Assembly (NCBI GenBank): GCA_963797255.1
Contig: CAWCOV010000019.1
Span: 496,001-560,000, forward strand
DNA: 64,000 bases
From: JANXZS01 sp963797255
GTDB taxonomy: Bacteria > Acidobacteriota > Terriglobia > Terriglobales > Acidobacteriaceae
Reading direction: 5' to 3'
A program made the position numbers and the translations under genes. Under the pieces are notes generated by a model. That model was not told the origin of the DNA. It made no database searches and worked only from the letters and a program-made list of their open reading frames with translations. Every line of letters starts with the position of its first letter. Positions within the stretch are counted from its first letter, which is position 1. Shown in pieces: positions 44,793-53,194 of this stretch.

Positions 44793-45800
44793 TTACCTTC
44801 CTAAATGCACCAGCTGCTGGAGACGATCCACAGCCCAATCCAGATCGGTGTAACGAAGTTCGTACGTATCTGCTTCAACAAGGCGTCGAATGGTTCTCTC
44901 TTGCGTACTACGCATGTCGACAGACGGTATCAGATCGCGATGGAAGGCAGTCGCAAATGAACCGCTTGGAACACGCACCAATTCCGGGTTCCTCCCCTCC
45001 CTCCGGTTCAGGCGGACTATGGAATGAATTTCACAGGAATCAGCCGCGACAATTCCGGGAAACTCGGTGATGGGAATTTCGATGGATGGCTTACCAGCTG
45101 CCCGCGGAGTAATTCGGCGTCCTTCGATTTCCGGAAAAATGCTGGCCCCTGAAGGTCGAAATCGAATCTGGTGGGAATTGCCAACGACCAGGCGATCGCT
45201 CCGATTCAACGGAACGTAAGTCGAGTCGTCAGAGATATAGGTCCATCCGGAGCGCGCACAGGCGAATGCGAGAGAAGATTTCCCGGCCCCGGAATCCCCA
45301 CAGAGCAATACACCGTGATTCTGCAGGGCTACGCAAGCCGCATGCACAGGTGCTGCTCGCAGAACAGACACCATCGACAACGCCGCGGCTTCCAGAAAGA
45401 AATACCGCAAGTACATCGGCGATTCCAATGTCGCTCGCGTTACCCATCCCGACGATCGCCCTCTTTCAAGATCGGTCACAGTAAAATTTTCGCCGTCTGC
45501 GATATTCGAAAGGATGTTCCATTGCAAGCGGTACACCGGTGCTGGAGGTACTTCGTTCACCACTCCATCACCATTCACTCCCATTCGAAGATGGAGTGGA
45601 GGGAAGGGAAATCGGAATTGGAAGCGCCCCCAACTCTGCCTTGCTGCCTCCATAATTTCAGGCGAATTTGAAGCCACCTCAACGGGAAAGCCAAGAGGAA
45701 AGAATATCGTTCGCAACGTGAGATGCGTGTTCGCCAAAAGCGGATCGTCGTCCCGCTCCATAGTTAGATGACCTTCCACGTTCTCATCCATCTTTGGCAT
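44793..45800 (-). CDS. HprK-like serine/threonine kinase-fold protein
   Basis: About 335 residues from the ATG at 45800, which follows GGGGAGGGAG. The C-terminal half holds the HPr-kinase-type P-loop: VHAACVALQNHGVLLCGDSG with AGKSSLAFACARSGWTYISD and SDDSTYV (Walker A GDSGAGKS, then the DD pair). The N-terminal half is unassigned. Such proteins lack the full HPr kinase/phosphorylase signature and are found next to PF14907 nucleotidyltransferases and in peptide-modification clusters. It starts 36 bp after the cytochrome c stop, so it is probably in the same transcript as the cytochrome and CuA genes. Substrate unknown. Confidence 0.82.
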   Translation of the reverse strand: MPKMDENVEGHLTMERDDDPLLANTHLTLRTIFFPLGFPVEVASNSPEIMEAARQSWGRFQFRFPFPPLHLRMGVNGDGVVNEVPPAPVYRLQWNILSNIADGENFTVTDLERGRSSGWVTRATLESPMYLRYFFLEAAALSMVSVLRAAPVHAACVALQNHGVLLCGDSGAGKSSLAFACARSGWTYISDDSTYVPLNRSDRLVVGNSHQIRFRPSGASIFPEIEGRRITPRAAGKPSIEIPITEFPGIVAADSCEIHSIVRLNRREGRNPELVRVPSGSFATAFHRDLIPSVDMRSTQERTIRRLVEADTYELRYTDLDWAVDRLQQLVHLGR

Positions 45801-45835
45801 GCTCTCCCTCCCCGCCATTGTTTTCCCATCCGCGC

Positions 45836-46363
45836 TCAATTACTCCTATCGCCCGATGATGCCGGTTTCCCCGCGTAAGTGTTTTCCTCGCCGGAGTAGG
45901 CTCGCGGCTCACCCAGGCTACCTGCAGGCGGAAGATGTCGCAGGTAGACAACGATCGCCCACATTTCATCGTCGCTTAGAGTTCCGCGCGATGCCGGCAT
46001 CCCCGATGGTGCGATTCCGTTTTCGATAATCCACTTAAGTTGACCGTCACTATAACTCTGAACCTCCCGATCACTAAGCAAAGGAATCTGAGGCGACACA
46101 TTGTTGGCAAATGGAACGCCCGTGTTCTGCCCATCGAGCCCATGGCACACATAGCAATAAGCGCCGAACGCCTCCTTGCCGGCTTGCACAGACTCCGGAC
46201 TAAACTTCACAGGGTTCTTCACGTCCTTGTAACCCACCGTAACGTGATGCTTCGCCCACTGCATGGCTTTTGTTTCTCGCTTTCCTGGCGGCGCCGCCTT
46301 GCAGCCCAACAATGAATTCCAGAAAATGAGGGTCGCGATAATAGGAAAACACATTCGCCGCAC
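45836..46363 (-). CDS. Cytochrome c lipoprotein
   Basis: 175 residues. The lipoprotein signal LIFWNSLLGC suggests anchoring in the membrane. One class I haem-binding site, CYVCH (AFGAYCYVCHGLDGQNTG), with the distal Met probably in APSGMPASRGTLSDDE. The helix at the end (DDEMWAIVVYLRHLP) is the usual cytochrome c C-terminal pair. It would pass electrons in the periplasm, likely to or from the CuA protein encoded 3 bp upstream. Gene order on the minus strand: OMP, cytochrome c, CuA, this gene, HprK-like. Confidence 0.92.
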   Translation of the reverse strand: MRRMCFPIIATLIFWNSLLGCKAAPPGKRETKAMQWAKHHVTVGYKDVKNPVKFSPESVQAGKEAFGAYCYVCHGLDGQNTGVPFANNVSPQIPLLSDREVQSYSDGQLKWIIENGIAPSGMPASRGTLSDDEMWAIVVYLRHLPPAGSLGEPRAYSGEENTYAGKPASSGDRSN

Positions 46364-46366
46364 TGC

Positions 46367-46723
46367 TCAATCCTTTACATGAACGGTAAATACCATTGAT
46401 CCATGACCGCTTCCGCAGAACCTGCCGCATTGACCCTTAAAATCGCCGGCAGTAGTTGGCGTAATGGTGACTTCAGAAGTATGGCCCTTTGTTATAGCTT
46501 GATTGATGCCAAAAGCTTTGATCATCAGGCTGTGGGGAACATCCTCCGAAGTAAGCTCGAGGGTGACCGTCTCTCCCTTCGTAATCGTGATTTCGGCGGG
46601 AGTAAATGAGAAACGTTTTGCATGAATCTCGATTGAACGATTCGTCCCGTGAGCAGGATCCAAAACGAAAAGCAGCAGCAACAGGCTGAACACTTTCAAT
46701 GAGACAATCAGACGATTCTTCAT
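46367..46723 (-). CDS. Stand-alone CuA-type cupredoxin (COX2-like)
   Basis: 118 residues from the ATG at 46723, behind AAAGGAG. After a signal peptide (VFSLLLLLFVLDPAHG) there is one cupredoxin domain: IEIHAKRFSFTPAEITITKG, then DVPHSLMIKAFGIN, and the end GQCGRFCGSGHGSMVF. The C-x3-C-x3-H-x2-M spacing plus the upstream His (DVPHS) equals the dinuclear CuA site of cytochrome oxidase subunit II, but the two COX2 transmembrane helices and oxidase genes are absent. It is likely a soluble periplasmic electron carrier. Flanked on both sides by cytochrome c genes. Confidence 0.9.
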   Translation of the reverse strand: MKNRLIVSLKVFSLLLLLFVLDPAHGTNRSIEIHAKRFSFTPAEITITKGETVTLELTSEDVPHSLMIKAFGINQAITKGHTSEVTITPTTAGDFKGQCGRFCGSGHGSMVFTVHVKD

Positions 46724-46799
46724 CTTGGCTACAACTCCTTTAGCGACGGATTGATAAGTATGTGAAACCCGCAATTATCTGTTTCATGACCTTGAAAAT

Positions 46800-47105
46800 C
46801 TAGGGTGCCAGAAACCTCAATAGAGCCTGTTCATCTTCACGCGACAAGCGCGCGCGCACGCGCATGTGCATAATCACCGTTCCCGTGATTCGCGGTGCAA
46901 GACCGCCCGGAGGCGTATGGCACCGCACACAATTCGCAGTAAATACCTGCTCGCCGCGATCAGCTTGCGCAGCGTTGGCCGAAGCCTGGGCTGGCTTACT
47001 CTTATCGGCCGCCTGGGGCGGATCACTGGTCTTCGATTGAGGAGCAGCCATAAGCCCGCCACCCAACGACAACAGTAGAAATGCGCATAGAAACAAGTTC
47101 CTCAT
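46800..47105 (-). CDS. Small periplasmic cytochrome c
   Basis: 101 residues, signal peptide (LFLCAFLLLSLGGGLMAA), a Lys/Ala/Gln-rich linker, then a compact haem domain with CVRCH (QVFTANCVRCHTPPGGLAPR). A distal Met is probable in TVIMHMRVRARLSREDEQAL. The short length is like cytochromes of the c5/c552 type. It starts directly at the OMP stop (no gap) and is followed 76 bp later by the CuA gene, so the three are likely co-transcribed. Confidence 0.9.
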   Translation of the reverse strand: MRNLFLCAFLLLSLGGGLMAAPQSKTSDPPQAADKSKPAQASANAAQADRGEQVFTANCVRCHTPPGGLAPRITGTVIMHMRVRARLSREDEQALLRFLAP

Positions 47106-48168
47106 TTATTTCTGTTTCCTCTCCGGCCACAGGGGCAAAGTAAAGCGGTAAGTGAAGCCGATATTCCAAACATTCGCGTCTCCCTGTGAACTAAAACTTC
47201 TGCCATAACTTGAAACCATTCGCAGATTGTCCCGAAGGTTATAGTTCAGTCCGATATCGAATCGTTGTTGATTCACTCGGGGCAATGAATTTCCGCCACC
47301 GTTTAGCGGGACAAATTGCTGGATGCGCCCGACCATCTGGATCTTGCGAAAGAACGCCGGAATCTCCGGGCGATCAAGAACATACGCCGACTCCAGCCAG
47401 TAGCCATTCCCGTAGTAGCTGTAGTCGTATTCAGCCTTAACGTCGACGTGAGTATCGCGTGGTTGCCAGGAGACATAGGTCGACACATTATTAATGTGGC
47501 GATTCTGCAGAACACGTTGATACGAGCCTCCCACTTCCAGTCGGGGCTTCGTCCAGAAGACGCTCGCATCCCCACCGGCAAGCCGCAAAGATCCAAGTTG
47601 TTCCACGTCGCTCGGCAGCGAGTAATACGCCGAATATTGAGCGGTGTAAGACGGTTTCTGCAATATGACTCCGCGAGCCATTGGGCCAGTACCAGCACCG
47701 CCTGAACGTGTTCCAATCGTTGCAGTTATTGGAGAATCCTGAAGATTCTTTATCCAGATCGGCTGCAACCGCTCGTTGTAAATTCCAAAAGGCAACAGGT
47801 ACCTGCCGAATGTACGCAATCACATGAGTATTGGCAAGCCAATCCAACTGCGCGAATTCAACGGTCTTAAAGACTTTCCCGGTGAATGACCCGTAGGTTT
47901 GGTGTTCATGTTGGAAGAATCCTGTGAAGTCAACCCGTGACTCGAGTAACACATGAGAGCCGAAAGGAACTAGTAACACTGGATTGATTTGTGGTTCCAG
48001 CGAAGTAACTCCACCATTCCAATTCTGGATGTAACCAGCCCCTCCGGAAATAAGCGGCACATGTCCAGCATGGTTGTCGGCCTCTTGTGCTGACAACGGC
48101 GGCACCGGCGCCAGAGGGTACGCGAACAGCGCTAGATAGAGCCCGTATTTTGTGAACCGTTTAAACAT
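47106..48168 (-). CDS. Outer-membrane beta-barrel protein, broken by a frameshift
   Basis: About 353 residues when joined. From the ATG at 48168 the first frame gives a signal peptide (YGLYLALFAYPLAPVPPLSA, then Q) and strands such as VLLVPFGSHVLLESRVDFTG and KTVEFAQLDWLANTHVI. It is then lost at about 47817. The second frame continues RTFGRYLLPFGIYNERLQPI and ends in barrel strands (VWNIGFTYRFTLPL). One base removed near 47816-47820 restores FAQLDWLANTHV-RTFGRYLLPFG, a normal porin-like join. First gene of the cytochrome/CuA operon, downstream of TGACA box 2. It may be a pore for metal or a substrate of the redox proteins. Confidence 0.8.
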
Positions 48169-48276
48169 GCCTGAGCAACGCCCTCTTTGAAGGATTGGCG
48201 ACGCCTGAACCAACGTTCAGCCCGCCATCTCGCTTACGGCTATTGGGGCGAGTATAGGGAGTGCTCCCATTGTTTC

Positions 48277-48303
48277 TGTCATTCAGATGTCATTGCTTTG
48301 TCA
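48277..48303 (-). promoter_or_regulatory. (TGACA-N6)x3 direct-repeat box 2 (minus strand)
   Basis: Plus-strand TGTCA at 48277, 48288 and 48299, that is TGACA-N6-TGACA-N6-TGACA on the minus strand with 11-bp phasing. It lies 109 bp upstream of the OMP/cytochrome/CuA operon and points toward it. Confidence 0.78.
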
Positions 48304-48485
48304 CAATCGACGTTAAGTACAAGGGTAAGAAAAGCCTTCACACGCATTCTCGCGGAGTGAAGGCAGCATGGACGAATCCGCAGTTCACAAGCGCATCCCG
48401 CACTCATAACCCACTGAATGTATATAGTTCGGTGGTTCTGTCTCCTCGATGGCAGATCGGCCCGATCCGCCTCTTTCCGCTTTAG

Positions 48486-48512
48486 TGACAGGATTGTGAC
48501 AAATGGGTGACA
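48486..48512 (+). promoter_or_regulatory. (TGACA-N6)x3 direct-repeat box 3 (plus strand)
   Basis: TGACA at 48486, 48497 and 48508, 11-bp phasing, 64 bp upstream of the TonB-receptor ATG and oriented toward it. It shares the 12-mer GATTGTGACAAA (48492-48503) with box 2 as an inverted copy. Region 48169-48575 otherwise holds no gene. Confidence 0.78.
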
Positions 48513-48575
48513 AATGAAAACGGCAAGTCATTAATACTCGGTCTCAACTTTTGTCACCTGATTGCGAGGCCGGCG

Positions 48576-51500
48576 ATGATGGCAACTCCGACGAACAAAT
48601 TCATCCTTAGGACGCTCTTAATTATCCTGATAGCCGCCAGCCCTCTTTATGCCCAAAGCCCGGGTACAGGGGCGATTGTCGGAACAGTGACCGATCCTGA
48701 CGGCGCGGTGCTCCCGAAAATCAAAGTGACCGTGGCCAACGAAGGAACACTGGCATCGCGAGAAGTCATTACTTCCAACGAAGGCACGTTCCGGGCTTCT
48801 CTCTTGCCTCCGGGTACATATTCCGTGGCGATAGAGGCAAGCGGGTTCCAACGGAAACTTGTTAATTCGGTCCGGGTCCTTACTAGTGAAACCGCAACTC
48901 TCGAGATCAAACTCGCGATAGGCAAGACGGATGAGACGGTGCGGGTGACGACCATTCCAGACCTCGTCCAAATTGAAAGTGCGGCCCTTGGGCGCGCGGT
49001 TGACGATCGGACAATTCAAGCGCTGCCGCTGGCGAATCGCAATTACACGCAAACCCTGGCCCTGTCGCCCGGCGTCGTCGTTGAATTGCCCAACGCTGCA
49101 GCACTCGGGCGAAATAATCAAAACGTCTCTGCGAACGGCAATAAGACTACGGCCAACAATCTTCAATTCAATGGAGTCGATGCGAACAACCTATCGCAGA
49201 ATTCTGCCTCGGGCTATCAATCCGAAGTCGGCACCGCCATACCTGCTCCCGACACCATCGAGGATTTCAAAGTTCAAACCGGTGGCTTTGACGCCGGCTT
49301 TGGGAGAGGTGCGGGAGCGAACGTCGACTTCATCAGCAAGGCAGGCACTGACCACTTTCACGGCAGCGCATGGGAGTTCCTTCGCAACGATGTATTCAAT
49401 GCGAACGACTTCTTTTCAAAGAGAAATGGCCAGCCCAAGCCTGTGATCAAGCAGAATCAATTCGGTTTTACTTTCGGCGGCCCGATTCGCAAAAATAAGA
49501 CCTTCTTCTTCGGCGGCTACCAGGGAACCATCCAGAGGAATGGCGGTTCCAATCTCTCACTCGTCACAGCTATCCTTCCTCAAATTGGAAGTGATCGGTC
49601 TGCCGCAGCTTTGGGCGCGCAGTTTTGTCCTGAGAACCATCCCGGCAATCCCGGTTATCTCACCTTTGCCGGAGGCAAGCAGATTGCCTGCGATGGTTCG
49701 AATATCAACCCGGTAGCATTGGCTTTTCTTAACTTCAAGCTCAAGAATGGCGAGTATGCCATTCCCAGCCCGCAGACAAATTTTCCCGTCGATCCAGAGC
49801 AACTTCCAATTGGAGAATCAACCTACTCCATTCCCGCGGACTATCGCGAAGATCAATTCACTCTCAATATCGACCATGCATTTACGCCTCGTAATCTGCT
49901 GAGCGGACGATTCTTTTACTCACACGCACCGACCGTCGAACCTTTCTCGCCGTATGGCGCAAACGTTCCGGGTTGGGGAACAAACGAGTTGGATGAGAAC
50001 GGCATGTTCGTCTTGTCTGACACTCAAACCTTTGGCCCTAACCTCGTGAATATCGCTCGCCTCGGTTATATGCGCTTCGATGGCGACGCAGTAATCGCTC
50101 AGCCCATCAATGCTGCTGACGTCGGCATGGCCACTCCATCTGGATTGCCGGAAACCCCCGGCCTTGTTATAGATGGGTTATTCTCCATCGGCACTGCAGG
50201 GCAGCCCTTCTACTGGCAAAACACAAATACCTACGTCCTGCAGGACAACGTGTCCCTCACGCGCGGCAGACATAGCCTCAGTTTCGGCGCGGAAGGGAAG
50301 TATCACCAGGTTGATGTCAACGTCCCTTACGTGAGTGACGGATTCCTGGAACTAAGAAGTCTTCCAGATTTCCTGGTCGGCCAAAGTGCGGAACAAAATG
50401 GCAGCACCATCAGCAATGTTTATGCCGTGGTTGGATCTTCCGGAATCTTCCGCAAAGACGAACGCTACAAAGACTTTGCCGCATTTATTCAGGATAACTT
50501 CAAGGTTCGTCCATGGCTAACCATCAACCTTGGTCTGCGCTATGAGATATTCGGACCGCCATCGGAGGTAAATGGCCGCCTGCCTACTTTCGATACTGCG
50601 ATAGCGACACCAGACGCTCCGCCATCCGGTACACTCAGCGGCTTCGTTCTTCCGGGAAACTACGAGGGAACCCTGCCACCTGGAGTTATCAAGTCGCCTC
50701 ACGACGGTATGTGGGCGACGAACTACGCTGACCTATCGCCGCGCATCGGCTTCGCAGTGCGCATGCCAAACAATCCTTCCGTCGTTCTGCGCGGAGGCTA
50801 TGGCATCTACTTCGACCGCATGTCTGGCGATCTGGCGGAGCAGACAGTCGGTCAGCCTCCCTTCTCCTTTAAACAGTCGTTGGCAGGTGTACAAAATGGC
50901 GGAGCGACGCTCGCGGAGCCTTATAACCCTACACTTCCGCCGAACTCGAGCTTCCCCATATTCCTTCCCCGAGTGCCCGGCGGAGGCCTCTCCCTTGCCG
51001 CAATTTCTCCAAGGCTCAAAGATCCCTACGTGCAGCAATACAACCTTAATGTTCAAGTTGCGCTGACACGCAACCTGCTATGGGAGCTAGGTTATGTAGG
51101 TGCAAAATCTACTCATGTTCCAGGCTGTCTCGAGTTCAATCAGGCGCTCTTGGCTAGTGAGCAAAACCCTGTCAACGGGGAGACTACAAACACAAACGAG
51201 AACGTCGTTCAACGACTGCCATTTACGGGGATCGCGCCCGGCTCTTATAGCTGCCAGACAACGTTCGACAGTAACTATAACTCGCTCCAAACCAGCTTAA
51301 CTCGGCGTCTTGCGAATGGGCTGCAATTCCTGGGGAGTTACACGTGGTCCAAGAACCTTGATAGCCTGAGCGGTTCAGGAGGGCTATCCAACTTCGAACT
51401 AGGTTTCATCACGAACGATCAGACAAATCCCCGTCAGGCTTGGGGATTGAGCGATTTCGACCGCGCTCAGCGCGCCATTCTCTCGCTCGTCTACGCTCCA

Positions 51501-52013
51501 CCTCCGCTCACAGAAGGTCCGGCGTTTATTAGGCGCGGTCTCTCCCAATGGCAGGTATCTGCTATCGCAGTAGCGCAATCGGGAACTCCCGTTACCGCGA
51601 TCGACACCAGCGCAGGCAGCGTCTATGGCAACCTCTCAGGCTTTATGCGCGCGGAATGTACGGGTATGAATCCAGCCACCTCGGGCTCGGTCTATTCGCG
51701 GATCAATGGCTATCTCAACCCGGCAGCATTTACCTCCGCACCAACAGTCGGGGATGGCACCGGCTTCGGAAACTGCGGCGTTGGAATTACGAGAGCTCCC
51801 GCCCAGAGAAATATCGACTTAGCCGTGCAGCGCAATTTTCCTATCAAGGAGTGGAGCACCTTGCAGTTCCGTGCAGAGTTCTTCAACTTTACGAACACTG
51901 CAAATTTCGGAGGACCTATCACCAACGTCGCAGCAGGTGGCGCCTTCGGACTTATAACTTCAACTACAAACAACCCGCGAATTATCCAGTTTGCTTTGAA
52001 GTATTTGTTCTAA
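48576..52013 (+). CDS. TonB-dependent receptor-like outer-membrane protein with carboxypeptidase-regulatory domain
   Basis: About 1145 residues from the ATG at 48576; a GTG at 48507 would place 23 unlikely residues before the signal peptide. Signal peptide (TLLIILIAASPLYA), then a CarboxypepD_reg-like beta-sandwich (about residues 30-115, GAIVGTVTDPDGAVLPKIKV). Then a plug-like region (LPLANRNYTQTLALSPGVVV, NVSANGNKTTANNLQFNGVD) and a long beta-barrel ending in RIIQFALKYLF with terminal Phe. This is the large TonB/OMP family greatly expanded in Acidobacteriota, probably for uptake of polymers or siderophores. It carries its own TGACA box. Confidence 0.92.
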   Translation: MMATPTNKFILRTLLIILIAASPLYAQSPGTGAIVGTVTDPDGAVLPKIKVTVANEGTLASREVITSNEGTFRASLLPPGTYSVAIEASGFQRKLVNSVRVLTSETATLEIKLAIGKTDETVRVTTIPDLVQIESAALGRAVDDRTIQALPLANRNYTQTLALSPGVVVELPNAAALGRNNQNVSANGNKTTANNLQFNGVDANNLSQNSASGYQSEVGTAIPAPDTIEDFKVQTGGFDAGFGRGAGANVDFISKAGTDHFHGSAWEFLRNDVFNANDFFSKRNGQPKPVIKQNQFGFTFGGPIRKNKTFFFGGYQGTIQRNGGSNLSLVTAILPQIGSDRSAAALGAQFCPENHPGNPGYLTFAGGKQIACDGSNINPVALAFLNFKLKNGEYAIPSPQTNFPVDPEQLPIGESTYSIPADYREDQFTLNIDHAFTPRNLLSGRFFYSHAPTVEPFSPYGANVPGWGTNELDENGMFVLSDTQTFGPNLVNIARLGYMRFDGDAVIAQPINAADVGMATPSGLPETPGLVIDGLFSIGTAGQPFYWQNTNTYVLQDNVSLTRGRHSLSFGAEGKYHQVDVNVPYVSDGFLELRSLPDFLVGQSAEQNGSTISNVYAVVGSSGIFRKDERYKDFAAFIQDNFKVRPWLTINLGLRYEIFGPPSEVNGRLPTFDTAIATPDAPPSGTLSGFVLPGNYEGTLPPGVIKSPHDGMWATNYADLSPRIGFAVRMPNNPSVVLRGGYGIYFDRMSGDLAEQTVGQPPFSFKQSLAGVQNGGATLAEPYNPTLPPNSSFPIFLPRVPGGGLSLAAISPRLKDPYVQQYNLNVQVALTRNLLWELGYVGAKSTHVPGCLEFNQALLASEQNPVNGETTNTNENVVQRLPFTGIAPGSYSCQTTFDSNYNSLQTSLTRRLANGLQFLGSYTWSKNLDSLSGSGGLSNFELGFITNDQTNPRQAWGLSDFDRAQRAILSLVYAPPPLTEGPAFIRRGLSQWQVSAIAVAQSGTPVTAIDTSAGSVYGNLSGFMRAECTGMNPATSGSVYSRINGYLNPAAFTSAPTVGDGTGFGNCGVGITRAPAQRNIDLAVQRNFPIKEWSTLQFRAEFFNFTNTANFGGPITNVAAGGAFGLITSTTNNPRIIQFALKYLF

Positions 52014-52041
52014 GGAGAAAGCACCCCAACTATCGCTGCAC

Positions 52042-52644
52042 TTACTCCGTCCGAAGAATCTTCATAGGTTCAACAGATGCCGCTCGCCTTGCTGGCAGAT
52101 AGCACGCCAATAACGCGGCAGTCAGCAGAATTAGTCCGACCAGTCAGTCCGCGAAGCATGGCGTATCCCACGCCCACACCCAGAAGTCCGCCTGCAGTGC
52201 CAGCACAGGTCAACAATTGTCGAAACAGGCTTATGGGTTGTGCTCCCGTCGCGCTGTGCACAGCCATCTCCTTCTGCCGTGTCATGCTTTTCGCAAGCAG
52301 CGGGTTGGCCACATTCACACAGGCAATCAACAGCACAAGGCCACCGCCCCAGGCAACAGCCAGAGCGTCAGGATCCTATCTCTCGCTCGGAAGAAGTGTG
52401 AACAGTCCGTGAAGTCGCCTGCGGAAACGCCATTATGAAAGGTCTGGATCTTCGACCATACAACGACAAGTTGTTCAGGATTGGGATAGGGCAACGGAGC
52501 CAGCAGAGTTGCATAATCAACCGTGAAGATTGCCGTGTTCGCACCCACTCCAAGGGCGAGCGTCAGCAACACAACAATCGTGAGGCCAGGATTTCTGACC
52601 AGCATCCGCAGACTGTAACGAAGATCCTGAAGTATGTTCTGCAC
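52042..52644 (-). pseudogene. Degraded ADOP/MacB-type ABC permease remnant
   Basis: Only fragments of a permease that would be ~800 residues are left. An intact N-terminus (MQNILQDLRYSLRMLVRNPG, then the first helix, then LLAPLPYPNPEQLVVVWSKI) is joined directly to a distant inner segment (LLIACVNVANPLLAKSMTRQ KEMAVHSATGAQPISLFRQL). In another frame it is joined to the C-terminus LACYLPARRAASVEPMKILR-TE. Large internal deletions and frame changes are thus clear. The C-terminal motif is the classic end of duplicated orphan permeases. It is divergent from the intact PadR-ADOP pair. Confidence 0.85.
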
Positions 52645-52825
52645 CGCGCCACCTCGCCCAAAAGAGCACCGAACAATTTCGTCCGTAGATGGCTTGGAGA
52701 ATACTAGAAACCTCGATTGCTCGTCTTATTAGAGCGCAGATGTTTCCTGTATTTGAGTCATTGTCCGTGCAGTCCCCTTACTGGTGGCCCCGCGCTTGAC
52801 AGGCTGCTGCATACATAATAGCGTT

Positions 52826-53167
52826 ATGCCTATGGTCGATACGCCTAAGTCGGGAATGCCTTCTGGCGCGCTCCCTATGCTCATTTTGCGCGTCCTTCAA
52901 TCCGGTTCGTTGCACGGCTATGCTTTGGCGCAGCGAATTCACGTCCTCTCCAGCGAAGTGCTGGCGGTGGAAGAGGGACTGCTCTATCCCACGTTGCAAA
53001 AAATGCTGGTAAAGGGCTGGGTGACAGCCGAGTGGGGCATCTCGGAGACCAACCGCAAGGTGCGGTTCTACCGCCTCACCCCGGAGGGGCGTAAGCACTT
53101 GAAGGCTGAGCTATCGGAATACGATCGCGTGACGCAAGCGATTCAAAGCATATTGCGCACTGCATAA
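52826..53167 (+). CDS. PadR-family transcriptional regulator (acidobacterial type)
   Basis: About 113 residues. Winged-helix PadR domain: GALPMLILRVLQSGSLHGYA, then EEGLLYPTLQKMLVKGWVTA with the wing RFYRLTPEGRKHL. ATG 52826 (or 52832) is preferred over an upstream in-frame start at 52784. Such regulators sit directly before duplicated orphan permease genes across Acidobacteriota and probably repress them. A TTGACA hexamer at 52796-52801 could be the -35 of its promoter, but the -10 spacing is poor. The ADOP gene follows after 27 bp. Confidence 0.9.
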   Translation: MPMVDTPKSGMPSGALPMLILRVLQSGSLHGYALAQRIHVLSSEVLAVEEGLLYPTLQKMLVKGWVTAEWGISETNRKVRFYRLTPEGRKHLKAELSEYDRVTQAIQSILRTA

Positions 53168-53194
53168 CCGACTACAAGGATCCGCGAGGCCACC

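Noticed and set aside
42339..45800. Lasso-peptide cluster
   Set aside because: The HprK-like kinase and nucleotidyltransferase fit, but the cyclase, transglutaminase-like protease, RRE protein and precursor are absent from the window.
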